A model generated the notes under the pieces. It saw nothing but the letters and a program-made list of their open reading frames with translations. It was not told the origin of the DNA and made no database searches. 64,000 bases of DNA from positions 744,001 to 808,000 of the forward strand of contig NZ_LMVL02000002.1 of the NCBI RefSeq assembly GCF_001541345.2. Reading direction: 5' to 3'. This document shows positions 8,848 to 17,242 of this stretch, in pieces; positions within the stretch are counted from its first letter, which is position 1, and the number at the start of each line of letters is the position of its first letter. Origin of the DNA: Gillisella vitis. Its GTDB lineage: Bacteria; Pseudomonadota; Alphaproteobacteria; Rhizobiales; Rhizobiaceae. Position numbers and translations under genes: made by a program.

Positions 8848-10320
8848 TCATTCGGGATCGAGCTCGCGATCCCTGAAACCTGCCGTTGGCTCAATCGCGT
8901 CGCTAATCTTGTATGTCGTGAAACCCAGCTCAATCAAATGTTGCCGGTCAGCATCGCTGACATTAGGAGATAATCTGACTGTCAGATCCACCTGGATAGA
9001 AGAAAGCTGTGCCAAGAGATCAAAAATCTCGAATCGTCTCGTCTCAGTGCCTTGGTGAAGCGTCAGCGTAAGGATGTCACTGGGTAACAATGCGTCATCG
9101 CTTGTGGATATCTTTGGAGTTTCGGCAAGCGCACTCGACAGCCTAACGACGGCGTCATTGCCTGACGCTGATGCCGCGCTGTCCTTTCCGATGAGGAAAT
9201 CGATATTGGGTGCGCCTTCCTCGCTGCGTCTGCCGATGGGGCGTGCTCCCGCGCGTCCCAGTGCATCGCGCATAGCGGCCGGCGTCGTCTCGTAGCGGAC
9301 ATAGGAAATCGTCGTTTGCCCCCACTTAGCGAGCCCGTTGCTTGCAAGCCATTCAGGTTCCGGATCGGACAAAAGGAGCGCTTCAGCGTTCTGCCGCAGC
9401 ATATTCATCGTCTGCGCAAAAAGCTGCCGGCTCCACTTCCCGTTGGCCGGCGCCGCGGATGCAAGGCTCAGCGACCCGGCTCCATTCCGGCCGGCCTGCT
9501 TCGCCAAAACTTTGCGAGTGAGGACGCCGAAAGGCAGCAACATCACGACGTCGACGCCTTGCCTTAGGAAAATCCTTGCTAAGTCTTCGCTGACGCGAGT
9601 ACCATAAACCAGCGCGACGGTCTTGCCGGCGGCCGAACGCTTCAGTTCAGCCGCGATCGCCTCCAGGGCCTGCAATTCACGCTCACCGGGACTGCGTGAG
9701 GGCAGCATCCCGATCCAACGCCGCGACAGCGCTTCCGTACCTCCCAGAACATAAAGCGGGCCGGGCGCCTCCAAGGCTGGCAGGCTGCCGCGTTGGACAA
9801 GCTCGTAGCCGAGCTGTTCGGCACTCTTCCGTTCGTCCTCGTTCGGCTGCTCAGTCGCTGTGCGGCCAGCCTGACGCGACGCTGCAGGTTCGAAGACAAG
9901 CACATGGGCATCGACGCCATCAAGCTTGTCGCCGATCATACGCGACACGCGATCCCAGTCCAGACCGCCATGTCCGCAGCCCAATGCGGGGAGCGCGACA
10001 GTCACCGGACCGAACCCGTCCAGATAGCAGCGCAGATCGTCCAGGCCAGCGGCAATGTCTTCGTAGCGCGATGGTTCGCGCCAGTCGCGCTTGGTCGGAA
10101 AATTGATGATCCAGTCCCCCGTCAGGGACTTCCAGACGTGCATTTTCCCAGGGATAACGCGACCATCCTTGCAGTCGCGTTGATACTCCTTGAACATTTC
10201 TGGATAGCGCTGCTTGAACGCCAGAGCGACACCAGCTCCCATCACGCCAACGCAGTTGACCGTGTTGACGCGTATATCCGCGGGAGAATCGAACATGTCG
10301 CCTTTAACAAACTCAAGCAT
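8848..10320 (-). CDS. DarG-like macro-domain antitoxin with a DprA/SLOG-like domain
   Basis: A 490-residue protein. Residues 1-150 are a macro domain of the DarG/ALC1-like kind: VNTVNCVGVMGAGVALAFK at 18-36 and LPALGCGHGGLDW at 110-122 are the ADP-ribose-binding loops. DarG removes ADP-ribose from DNA thymidines and also binds DarT. Residues about 186-268 (GPLYVLGG, IGMLPSRSPGERELQALEAI, VALVYGTRVSEDLARI, VVMLLPFGV) follow the DprA/SLOG Rossmann pattern; I do not know this domain from standard DarG. Residues 300-490 are unassigned and could hold the DarT-binding part. Its start lies 3 bp after the stop of the DarT-HD gene, so toxin then antitoxin are transcribed as one unit. DarG function is inferred from the macro motifs and the neighbour. 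Confidence 0.8.
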   Translation of the reverse strand: MLEFVKGDMFDSPADIRVNTVNCVGVMGAGVALAFKQRYPEMFKEYQRDCKDGRVIPGKMHVWKSLTGDWIINFPTKRDWREPSRYEDIAAGLDDLRCYLDGFGPVTVALPALGCGHGGLDWDRVSRMIGDKLDGVDAHVLVFEPAASRQAGRTATEQPNEDERKSAEQLGYELVQRGSLPALEAPGPLYVLGGTEALSRRWIGMLPSRSPGERELQALEAIAAELKRSAAGKTVALVYGTRVSEDLARIFLRQGVDVVMLLPFGVLTRKVLAKQAGRNGAGSLSLASAAPANGKWSRQLFAQTMNMLRQNAEALLLSDPEPEWLASNGLAKWGQTTISYVRYETTPAAMRDALGRAGARPIGRRSEEGAPNIDFLIGKDSAASASGNDAVVRLSSALAETPKISTSDDALLPSDILTLTLHQGTETRRFEIFDLLAQLSSIQVDLTVRLSPNVSDADRQHLIELGFTTYKISDAIEPTAGFRDRELDPE

Positions 10321-10323
10321 GAC

Positions 10324-11655
10324 CTACTCTTCTATCGCCTTTACGCAGCGTCGATATAACATATCCGCCTTGTCCTCGTCCCACCAATGCGGGACTAAGG
10401 CGCTGACGTCCGCCTTAGCGATCGCGAACAGCATATCCAGTTCCGCCACGTCGTCCACGACATCAAGGATCTGCTGTTCGTCGCGTCCTTGCCCGAGGAC
10501 ATCGCCTACGAGGTCATGATAGCATACAAGCTTCATCAATCTTCTCGCAGACGGCAAGCTGACGCTGCCAACATGCTTGGTCAGGATCTCGGCCATCATC
10601 GGCATCGCGCCAACAGGATGGTCGGGGTCGACCTTCTGCAGTCCGCCATTGCCGTCCCAACGCGAGCGCGGCCCCTTGCCGATATCGTGCAAATAGGCCG
10701 CGATCTCGATCAGCATCTGCTTTTTCTCGTCGAGCGAATTATATTCATCGAGTGCCAGAAGCCGGGCGACCACCTCCTTCGTGTGGACATCAACCGTGCG
10801 TTTATGCACGCCGTTCTCCGAGCGCAGTTCAACCAGTTCGGCAGTATGCGGTAGACATCCGAAATCGGCCCGGAGACCTTCGCGCAGGCGCCTCAAGTTT
10901 TTGAACTCCGCAGTATCTACATGATCGCCGCCATGCTCCTCGACATAGGCGCACGCAGCCTCGAAAATGTTTGCGATCTCGCCGGGTCCCTTCACGACGC
11001 TGCTCTTTCCACCGCTCGCGAAATTCGTAAACCAGTGAGGTCGGTTCCATGGGTCTTGAAACTCGATGGGCGGAAACGGCTTGGTGCCCACAATAGCTTC
11101 GACACGCTTCTTGGTCTCTTTGCTCCACACGATGCAGCGCGCCGCGGCAGTCACGGGCAATTGGCCGTGGATGAGCAGCTCCGCCATGCGCCTGTGGCGA
11201 TAGTCCTCGTCAGGATTCCCCCACTTTTTGCTGTCGATCGCGGCCCAGTCAAGTTGTGCGAGATCCGCCGGATCGTGGTAGAAATTCGGTGCGACCGTCG
11301 TATTCGCAGACGCGCCGGTGAAGATTGCATCCGCACGTTCGATTAAGGCGATGGGAAACTCAAAATAGAGAATGTCGTATTGATCGACATTCTTGGCATT
11401 CACGACGCCCAGCAGCATCGGGCTTACCGAGCCGAAATAGAAGGGCACATAGTCATGGACGCAGCCCTTTGGCCCGCATGACACCTTCATCTGCGCTCGG
11501 CGGCCCTGGATACCCTCCGCCGCGATCGAGCGATGCTTTATGGGAAACTGCGCATGATTGTTCGCCAGGAAGCCGTGCTGCAGTAATCCGGGCAAATTAT
11601 CAATATGGGAAAAATGATACACGTAGCGATGCGCGTGCTCGGCAGGAATTGGCAT
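10324..11655 (-). CDS. DarT-like DNA ADP-ribosyltransferase fused to an HD domain
   Basis: 443 residues from ATG 11655. Earlier in-frame codons up to 11847 are possible, but the DarT family begins right at the YVYHFSHIDNLPGLLQHGFL segment and a GGGGG ribosome-site-like run precedes 11655. Residues 10-190 fit DarT (DUF4433): VPFYFGSVSPMLLG at 70-83, ILYFEF at 95-100, and the helix MAELLIHGQLP containing the predicted catalytic Glu159. DarT adds ADP-ribose to thymidine in single-stranded DNA and blocks replication. Residues about 285-443 add an HD phosphohydrolase-type domain (H291, HD at 323-324 in AAYLHDIGKG). A 443-residue DarT is about twice the usual length. The macro-domain gene follows 3 bp downstream. 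Confident in the DarT call, moderately so in the HD domain. Confidence 0.85.
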   Translation of the reverse strand: MPIPAEHAHRYVYHFSHIDNLPGLLQHGFLANNHAQFPIKHRSIAAEGIQGRRAQMKVSCGPKGCVHDYVPFYFGSVSPMLLGVVNAKNVDQYDILYFEFPIALIERADAIFTGASANTTVAPNFYHDPADLAQLDWAAIDSKKWGNPDEDYRHRRMAELLIHGQLPVTAAARCIVWSKETKKRVEAIVGTKPFPPIEFQDPWNRPHWFTNFASGGKSSVVKGPGEIANIFEAACAYVEEHGGDHVDTAEFKNLRRLREGLRADFGCLPHTAELVELRSENGVHKRTVDVHTKEVVARLLALDEYNSLDEKKQMLIEIAAYLHDIGKGPRSRWDGNGGLQKVDPDHPVGAMPMMAEILTKHVGSVSLPSARRLMKLVCYHDLVGDVLGQGRDEQQILDVVDDVAELDMLFAIAKADVSALVPHWWDEDKADMLYRRCVKAIEE

Positions 11656-11913
11656 GGATGCCCCCGTTAAAACCCCAATTCGCGTCCCGCATGCTTCTCG
11701 CCCGAAGCTTCGCGACGCTGGCGAGCGATATGGTGCTCGATCACCGAAATTACAACCTGTCTTGCGACTACAACCGAGAGTGAAGCGCGCCGGGCTTGGC
11801 AGTAGATTATTCGCCGTCTCTCGCTCTGGTTGAAACCTTGACCGCAAGCGCTTAGATTCTCTTAGTCCTACAAGATGCAGCGCACGAAATGGCTGCCGTC
11901 ACACGGGGGGGGT

Positions 11914-14289
11914 ATGATGAGCATGTTCGAGGACTGGAGGGGCAGACTCACGCTGCCGCCCTTGTCGGCGCTTCGGGTGAAGATCGGGCGCAATGCCGTC
12001 CGGCAGGTCGTGTTCCGCGGGGCCACAACACGCGCCCGCATCTTCCTCAACGACATGCCAGGTCACGACCTCGTCAAGACCGAACTAAAACCGCCCTACG
12101 ACCAGCTCTATATCCGCCGCAAAGGCGCGAAGCACCGTAAGACGGATCTGCCTGTGCTCACGGCCGACCTGGCACGTGACGCAGCCATCCCCGAGACGTT
12201 GACCGTGCAGTGGGACGTGGTGGAAGCGCTTACCCAGCGTGTCGACACACCAGAAAAGCTGCTGACCACGTGGGAGAACCAGTTCTTCTTCCGGCTGGAA
12301 GGTCCAAACGACGAGCCCGGCCTGCGCCTTCCGCAGATCGGCGCGCTTCATGCCATTGCCGCCCACTTCGCCGTGGGCGACACGTTCGAGCCGGCGACGG
12401 TCGTCTTGCCGACGGGGACCGGCAAGACCGAGACCATGCTTGCCGCCCAGGTCTATCTTCGACCGGCCCGTACGCTGGTGCTGGTGTCGGGCGTGCCCCT
12501 TCGTGACCAGATAGAGGATAAGTTCGCAACCCTCGGCTATCTGCCGACGGCGCAAGCGATTCCAGTCGAGTTGTTCGGACCGCGGGTGGCGCTGATCTCC
12601 GGCGGCATCCGAAGCGTCAATGAGGCCGAAGAGCTTTTAAGGAGCGCGAACATCATCATCGCGCTGCCGAACTCACTGGCGGCGTCCGACACCGACGCCG
12701 TTGCGACACTCGCCGCTGGGTGCTCGCACCTCTTCGTCGATGAGGCGCACCACATAACCGCGCGGACTTGGCGCTCGGTCCGCGACCGCTTCAGTGGCGG
12801 GAAGGTCATTCAATTTACGGCGACGCCGTTCCGCCGGGACGACCAGCGCGTAGATGGCAAGATCATCTTTAACTACAAACTCGGGGACGCCCAGCGCGCC
12901 GACTACTACAAGAAGATCAACCTCAGGACCGTTGAGGAGTATGGCGACCAAGAAGCGCGCGACGAAGTCGTCGCCCGCGCGGCCATTGAGGCCCTGCGAC
13001 GGGATGTCAATGAGCAGAAGCTTGACCACATTCTGATGGCGCGCACCGAAACGCAGGCACGGGCTGACGCTCTCGCCAAAATCTACGAACGGCTCGCCCC
13101 CGAATTTGCTCCGGTGAAGGTCTATTCCGACCGGCCGGACAGCCAGAACCGCGCGGCGTTGGCAGCGCTCCGCGACCGCAAGAACACCGGCTCGCGCATC
13201 GTAATTTGCGTCAATATGCTCGGCGAGGGCTTCGATTTCTCGCAGCTCAAGCTTGCGGCGCTGCATGACACGCACAAGTCGCTCGCTATCACGCTCCAGT
13301 TCATCGGTCGCTTCACGCGCAAAGGGCCTAAGGACGTGGGCGACGCGACCGTCGTCACGAATATCGCGGACCCCGGCGCGGAGAAGAAGCTCGCCTCGCT
13401 CTACGCGGAGGGCGCGGATTGGGACCTGTTGATCCGCCGTCTCAGTGAGGAGCGCATCGACGATGAACTCCGTCTGCAGAACGTCATCGAACAATTGAAA
13501 CTGAACGGTACGCTTGCAGCGGAGCTCTCGCTCTGGAACCTCCGCCCAGCCATCTCGACTCAGTTCTACAGAACGAAGTGCAAAGATTGGACTCCGCTCG
13601 AATACGCTGGCGTCCTGCCGGCCGCTGCCGAGACCTGGTATGCCCTCGACGATAAGGATAGACTCCTCGTTGCGGTGGTCGCACAGACGGAAGAGGTCAA
13701 GTGGGGCGATTACCAGAACGTCGTGAACACCCTCTATGACCTCGTAATCGCGCGTTGGGAAAAGGACGAGGGCGTGCTGTCCATTTACGCCAGCGATTAC
13801 GATCGGATGCGCACTGAGCGCATGGCGAAAGTTATTGCGGGCGATGACGTCGAGCTTTTCAGCGGCGACGCCATCTTCAACATTCTGAACGGAGTGGAGC
13901 TGCCCCTCGTAAAGAATCTCGGTTCACGCCGTGTTGGCGCGATCAGCTTCACGACATACTTCGGGACAAACGTTACCGAAGGCCTTGGGCACATCGACAA
14001 GTCCGAGGCCGAGCTCAACAACATCGCCTGTGTCGGGTACGAGGACGGCGACCGAGTCCTTTGGGGTGGAGCAAAGCGTCGTGGCAAGGTCTGGCAGCAA
14101 CGGACGTCCGGTTCGGTCGCGGATTGGGTCGCCTGGACGAAGTCGACATGGGACAAGGTCACGTCGGACGACGACGACGTGAAAAACATCATCAAAGGCT
14201 TCCTCAAACCTATCAAACTGACTGCTCCGCATACGTCGCATGCCATCTCTGCAACGTCGAACAGCGCTTCTGCCCGGCCGCTGAAATAG
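11914..14289 (+). CDS. DEAD/DEAH superfamily 2 helicase, 3'-truncated
   Basis: Starts at ATG 11914 behind a GGGGGGG run (11906-11912), divergent from the DarT-HD gene with a 258-bp gap that should hold both promoters. Superfamily 2 motifs: VVLPTGTGKTETML near residue 164, LFVDEAHHITARTW near 275, FTATPFRRDD for motif III, MLGEGFDFSQL and QFIGRFTRKG near 465 for motif VI. The rest (about 480-770) is an accessory region I do not recognise; family members of this type are probably longer. The last ~20 residues (after GFLKPIKL, near 14220) read antisense through an integrase remnant, so the natural C-terminus has been lost by a rearrangement. The motor core is whole and might still be active. It could be the effector or translocase of a defence module with the DarTG pair. 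Confidence 0.75.
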   Translation: MMSMFEDWRGRLTLPPLSALRVKIGRNAVRQVVFRGATTRARIFLNDMPGHDLVKTELKPPYDQLYIRRKGAKHRKTDLPVLTADLARDAAIPETLTVQWDVVEALTQRVDTPEKLLTTWENQFFFRLEGPNDEPGLRLPQIGALHAIAAHFAVGDTFEPATVVLPTGTGKTETMLAAQVYLRPARTLVLVSGVPLRDQIEDKFATLGYLPTAQAIPVELFGPRVALISGGIRSVNEAEELLRSANIIIALPNSLAASDTDAVATLAAGCSHLFVDEAHHITARTWRSVRDRFSGGKVIQFTATPFRRDDQRVDGKIIFNYKLGDAQRADYYKKINLRTVEEYGDQEARDEVVARAAIEALRRDVNEQKLDHILMARTETQARADALAKIYERLAPEFAPVKVYSDRPDSQNRAALAALRDRKNTGSRIVICVNMLGEGFDFSQLKLAALHDTHKSLAITLQFIGRFTRKGPKDVGDATVVTNIADPGAEKKLASLYAEGADWDLLIRRLSEERIDDELRLQNVIEQLKLNGTLAAELSLWNLRPAISTQFYRTKCKDWTPLEYAGVLPAAAETWYALDDKDRLLVAVVAQTEEVKWGDYQNVVNTLYDLVIARWEKDEGVLSIYASDYDRMRTERMAKVIAGDDVELFSGDAIFNILNGVELPLVKNLGSRRVGAISFTTYFGTNVTEGLGHIDKSEAELNNIACVGYEDGDRVLWGGAKRRGKVWQQRTSGSVADWVAWTKSTWDKVTSDDDDVKNIIKGFLKPIKLTAPHTSHAISATSNSASARPLK

Positions 14290-14882
14290 GCCTTCATTGC
14301 CTTTTCGTGGTTGAGGGCATTTGGGCTGATATCGAACTGATGCATCAGCATTCGAATTCCATCCTGGAAGCCACGGGTGTTGGCCTCATGAAGCAGTTCG
14401 AGATAGTTCGATCTGACGGCGAAGACATGTGAGGCAGGGACACCGTTTTCGAGCAGGTATCTGTATCCGCTGCAGCCTTGCTCCAACGTCAGTTTGTGGC
14501 GGATGCCAAACATGGCGAGCAGCTTGTATGCCCAGCCATTCTCCAGATCGAGTTCCAGTTCCTCGACGTCAGCCGGGCGGCCATAGCGTCTGGCGACGAT
14601 CGAGACGTCTTCGAGATGCAAGAGCATCACGTCCCGTTCATGTTCGCAAAGCTTTTGGAGCTGCGCCTTCGACATCGGTTCCTTCGATTTCATCTTCAGT
14701 TCGGCCATCAGCGTGTTGAGCTTTCTGCCGATGACTTCAGCCTTTTTATGATCGGAACAGTGAAGGCTCAGTGAAAGCCGGCTGCCCGGTTGGCACCGCG
14801 CGAAAGAAGCGGGAACACGTGCGCGCCAGTAAAAGATGTTGCCGCGGCGAATAAGGTTTTCGACGTCGTGGCGGACCGCCAT
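14220..14882 (-). pseudogene. Tyrosine recombinase (integrase), N-terminal remnant
   Basis: On the minus strand from ATG 14882 (or 14906) the translation begins AVRHDVENLIRRGNIFYWRARVP, the typical opening of the alphaproteobacterial integrase family with an N-terminal SAM-like DNA-binding region. About 220 residues remain (to SGRAEALFDVAEMACD); after ~14220 the frame runs antisense through the helicase gene, so the catalytic domain with its R-H-R-Y residues is absent. The reading frame stays open to 13797 only because it shadows the helicase. I take this as the broken integrase of module 2; it lies just inside the att repeat at 15038. Confidence 0.7.
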
Positions 14883-15280
14883 GGGATAGTTGCCCTTGCC
14901 TGCCACCGGCGATGTCGCAGCGCTTGTCGCGCGTGGGCATCACCTGTGGGCTACAGTTCTGGGCATCAGGTCGCCAATGATGCCAAAACGATATCTGGCG
15001 CGACTGGAAAATCAAGGAATTAAGGGCTTTTAGGGAGAATTGGCTGGGGAACCTGGAGCCGGACGACCGTCCCTAAAACATGTTTACTTTCAATCTGTTG
15101 CTCAATGTCACGTCAACAATGTGGGGGTGGTTTGTGGGGTTGTCAACAATTAGGTGGGCGGTCCGAACGATCGTCATTCGTGACGCGGAAGGAGTTTAAT
15201 AATCCAAGCCGTGTAACTTGGAATTGCGAAGGTCGCTGAAGCCGTATTGGGCAGTCGGCGGTGAGAAACAGAGAGGGAAA
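14883..15280. other. Intergenic junction between modules 2 and 3
   Basis: 398 bp without a credible gene. It contains two copies of TGGGCATCA (14934-14942 and 14960-14968), a motif also present in the direct repeats at 2629 and 8465, then the tRNA-like att repeat at 15038-15057. After the att site the sequence is AT-richer with GT-rich tracts up to the HEPN gene. The TGGGCATCA copies could be integrase arm sites; that is a guess. Confidence 0.5.
15038..15057. repeat. Left attachment-site repeat (attL) of the 8.4-kb integrated element
   Basis: AATTGGCTGGGGAACCTGGA here is identical over 20 bp to 23460-23479, which spans the 3' end (including CCA) of the tRNA-Gln gene. Identity stops at the next base on the right (G here, T in the tRNA). 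Same orientation, 8.42 kb apart, with an intact integrase at the inner side of the right copy: the classic layout of a tRNA-targeted integrative element. Confidence 0.9.
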
Positions 15281-15940
15281 ATGCCGTCAGCAGCGTTTCG
15301 TAAGTTCGAGGGTCCCATGATGAAAGACGTCGACCGGATCATCGCCACCCATGCGTCAATTCAGAACGGTGGACCAGGCAACATGGGACTGGGCCATCTC
15401 ACCAGAGGAGGGGTATTGTTGCTGTGTGCGGCATGGGAACTGTATATCGAGGAAGTACTTATAGAGACTGTCGAACGATGCATTGAAAGAAGCCCGTCGC
15501 CTGACAATCTTCCAGCTCCCGTCCAGAGAACGATTTCGGACTATGTACGATCTTCGAAGCATAACCTGAAACCTCTGGCCATGGCGGGGGATGGCTGGAA
15601 GACTATCTACCTGGAAATTGCGCGTGAATGGGTCGTCGCTCTGAATACTCCTAAGAAGCACAACATTGATCAGGGCTTCCATTCAATTGTCGGAATTGCA
15701 GACCTGTCGAACTGTTGGACGCTTGGTCCGGCTGCAATCAACAATTTCGTCGAAGCACGGGGCGATGTTGCGCATCGTGGGTCTGACGCTGGGAACATCC
15801 ATATGAATGTTCTCAGGGACACTTATAAAGTTCAGGTGACCCGCTGCGCTATCGAGACGGACAATGCTCTTACAACTTTCGTCCGGGGAGCGTTCGTTCC
15901 ACACAGTTATCCTTGGAACCGAAAGGCACTGCCCGACTAA
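15281..15940 (+). CDS. HEPN-domain protein (RiboL-PSP/MAE_28990-like), putative RNase
   Basis: 219 residues from ATG 15281, preceded by GAGAGGG at good spacing; in-frame codons back to 15218 lack such a site. The C-terminal half contains the HEPN signature: an all-helical region ending in NNFVEARGDVAHRG, with Arg160-x4-His165 forming the Rx4-6H ribonuclease motif. LLCAAWELYIEEVLIE in the first half matches the opening helix of the RiboL-PSP-HEPN / MAE_28990 group often found in mobile and defence contexts. It is the first gene inside the left att site and converges with vsr, overlapping it by 4 bp. An RNA-cleaving conflict role is inferred from the motif and setting; no antitoxin partner is evident. 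Confidence 0.65.
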   Translation: MPSAAFRKFEGPMMKDVDRIIATHASIQNGGPGNMGLGHLTRGGVLLLCAAWELYIEEVLIETVERCIERSPSPDNLPAPVQRTISDYVRSSKHNLKPLAMAGDGWKTIYLEIAREWVVALNTPKKHNIDQGFHSIVGIADLSNCWTLGPAAINNFVEARGDVAHRGSDAGNIHMNVLRDTYKVQVTRCAIETDNALTTFVRGAFVPHSYPWNRKALPD

Positions 15941-16389
15941 GTTGTCGGCGGGTGTTCGGAAGTTGCCGGCCCGCTAGGACCCAGGAACTCTTGAAGCCGT
16001 TCAAGCACCTCGGCCGGCCGCCGTGTCTCACAATCCCACACAACCATAACTCGCCATCCGAGTGCCTCCAGGGCCTCGGTGCTTTCAGTATCCCGTTCAA
16101 CGTTCCGGGCAAGCTTGGGCACCCAGTACTCCAGCCGCGACTTCGGCATCGCGGCGTCTTTGCAGTCGGGGTCGGGGTGGCGATGCCAGAAGCAGCCATG
16201 GACCTGGACGATGGCCATTCGTGACGGAAACACAATGTCTGGCTTGCCCGGCAGATCCTTCCGGTGAACCCGGAACCTGTAGCCGGCCGCGTGCAACATG
16301 CGCCGCACTGCTATCTCCGGCTTCGTATTCGTGCTCCGGATCTTGGCCATGTTGGCACTCCGGGCGTCTCGCGAAATCTTGTCTGCCAT
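15937..16389 (-). CDS. vsr: Very short patch repair endonuclease
   Basis: A 150-residue protein from ATG 16389 (a GTG at 16410 would add 7 residues; the family normally begins with the MADKISRDARSANMAKIRST pattern, favouring 16389). Diagnostic motifs: NTKPEIAVRRMLHAAGYRFR, KDLPGKPDIVFPS with the catalytic Asp, and VHGCFWHRHPD with metal- and mismatch-contacting residues. Vsr nicks the T strand at T:G mismatches caused by deamination of 5-methylcytosine, so it accompanies cytosine methyltransferases; one is encoded 850 bp away (17243-18214). It is divergent from the HNH gene with a 61-bp gap and overlaps the HEPN gene end by 4 bp. Confidence 0.93.
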   Translation of the reverse strand: MADKISRDARSANMAKIRSTNTKPEIAVRRMLHAAGYRFRVHRKDLPGKPDIVFPSRMAIVQVHGCFWHRHPDPDCKDAAMPKSRLEYWVPKLARNVERDTESTEALEALGWRVMVVWDCETRRPAEVLERLQEFLGPSGPATSEHPPTT

Positions 16390-16450
16390 ATCGGATCTAT
16401 CGCGACTCACTTCATTTCGCTAACCATGTTCCCGAACAGCGGGAGCAGGC

Positions 16451-17242
16451 ATGGCCAAGATACCGGGCCTCACGGCCATCCACGAACAGATTCTGGGGGT
16501 CCTGAGGGAACATCCCGAAGGACTCACCATCCATGAAATACGGGATGCAATACCCAATATTGGTATCCAGCAGCATCTCGACAAGCGTGTCCGCGACCTT
16601 CGGTATTACTACGAAGTCCCGCTAGTCTCCCGAAGAGGCAAGTCGGTGTACGTCCTCGGCGCCGCGCGGGCCGATAATGCTTCTGAAACGGGACGAATCA
16701 CGTCGAAGGTCCGGGCGGCCGTTCTCCATAAAGCTCATGGCCGGTGCCAGATGTGCGGACGCACGGTAGCCGATGACGGAATCAAGCTCCAGGTCGATCA
16801 CCGGATTCCTCGGAACTGGGGCGGCACCGATGACATCGACAACCTCTGGGCTCTATGTGAGCTCTGCAACAGCGGCAAGCGTGACTTCTTCGCGACGTTC
16901 GACGACGACGTGATGAAGGCGATTATGGCGAAGGAGAGTGTCTACGAACGTATCGCCGAAACTCTCCGCCTTCATTTAGGATCGCCGACGCCGTCGTGGC
17001 TGCTGGAGTTCATCGCGAATGCCGACGACTGGCAAGAAGATTGGCAGAAGCGGCTCCGGGAGCTTCGGTATCCGCCGATCGGCCTGAAGATAAGAGCTTC
17101 AAGGATGCGCAACGAAGCGGGCCGATGGACGTCGGCCTACACGCTCGATGAATGGAAAGATCTGCCGGCGGACCACAAGTTCATGATCAAGGAGCACGAG
17201 AGGATGACACGGAAGCAACGTGATCAGGCTGAATCAGACTGA
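16451..17242 (+). CDS. HNH endonuclease with N-terminal winged-helix-like region, putative restriction enzyme
   Basis: 263 residues. The first ~75 look like a small helical DNA-binding region (LTAIHEQILGVLREHPEGLT). Residues about 98-147 form the HNH beta-beta-alpha-metal fold: CQMCGR, then LQVDHRIPRNWGGTDDIDNL, WALCELCNSGKRD. The rest is unassigned and probably contributes specificity. Placed convergently against a cytosine-5 methyltransferase, with its stop directly abutting the methyltransferase stop, and next to vsr, it is most simply the endonuclease of a type II restriction-modification system. The recognition sequence cannot be read from the protein. Confidence 0.8.
   Translation: MAKIPGLTAIHEQILGVLREHPEGLTIHEIRDAIPNIGIQQHLDKRVRDLRYYYEVPLVSRRGKSVYVLGAARADNASETGRITSKVRAAVLHKAHGRCQMCGRTVADDGIKLQVDHRIPRNWGGTDDIDNLWALCELCNSGKRDFFATFDDDVMKAIMAKESVYERIAETLRLHLGSPTPSWLLEFIANADDWQEDWQKRLRELRYPPIGLKIRASRMRNEAGRWTSAYTLDEWKDLPADHKFMIKEHERMTRKQRDQAESD

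Noticed and set aside
13797..14906. A 369-residue open frame that looks like a complete integrase
   Set aside because: Only the first ~220 residues are integrase-like; the rest is the antisense of the helicase gene and the catalytic Arg/His/Tyr residues are missing.
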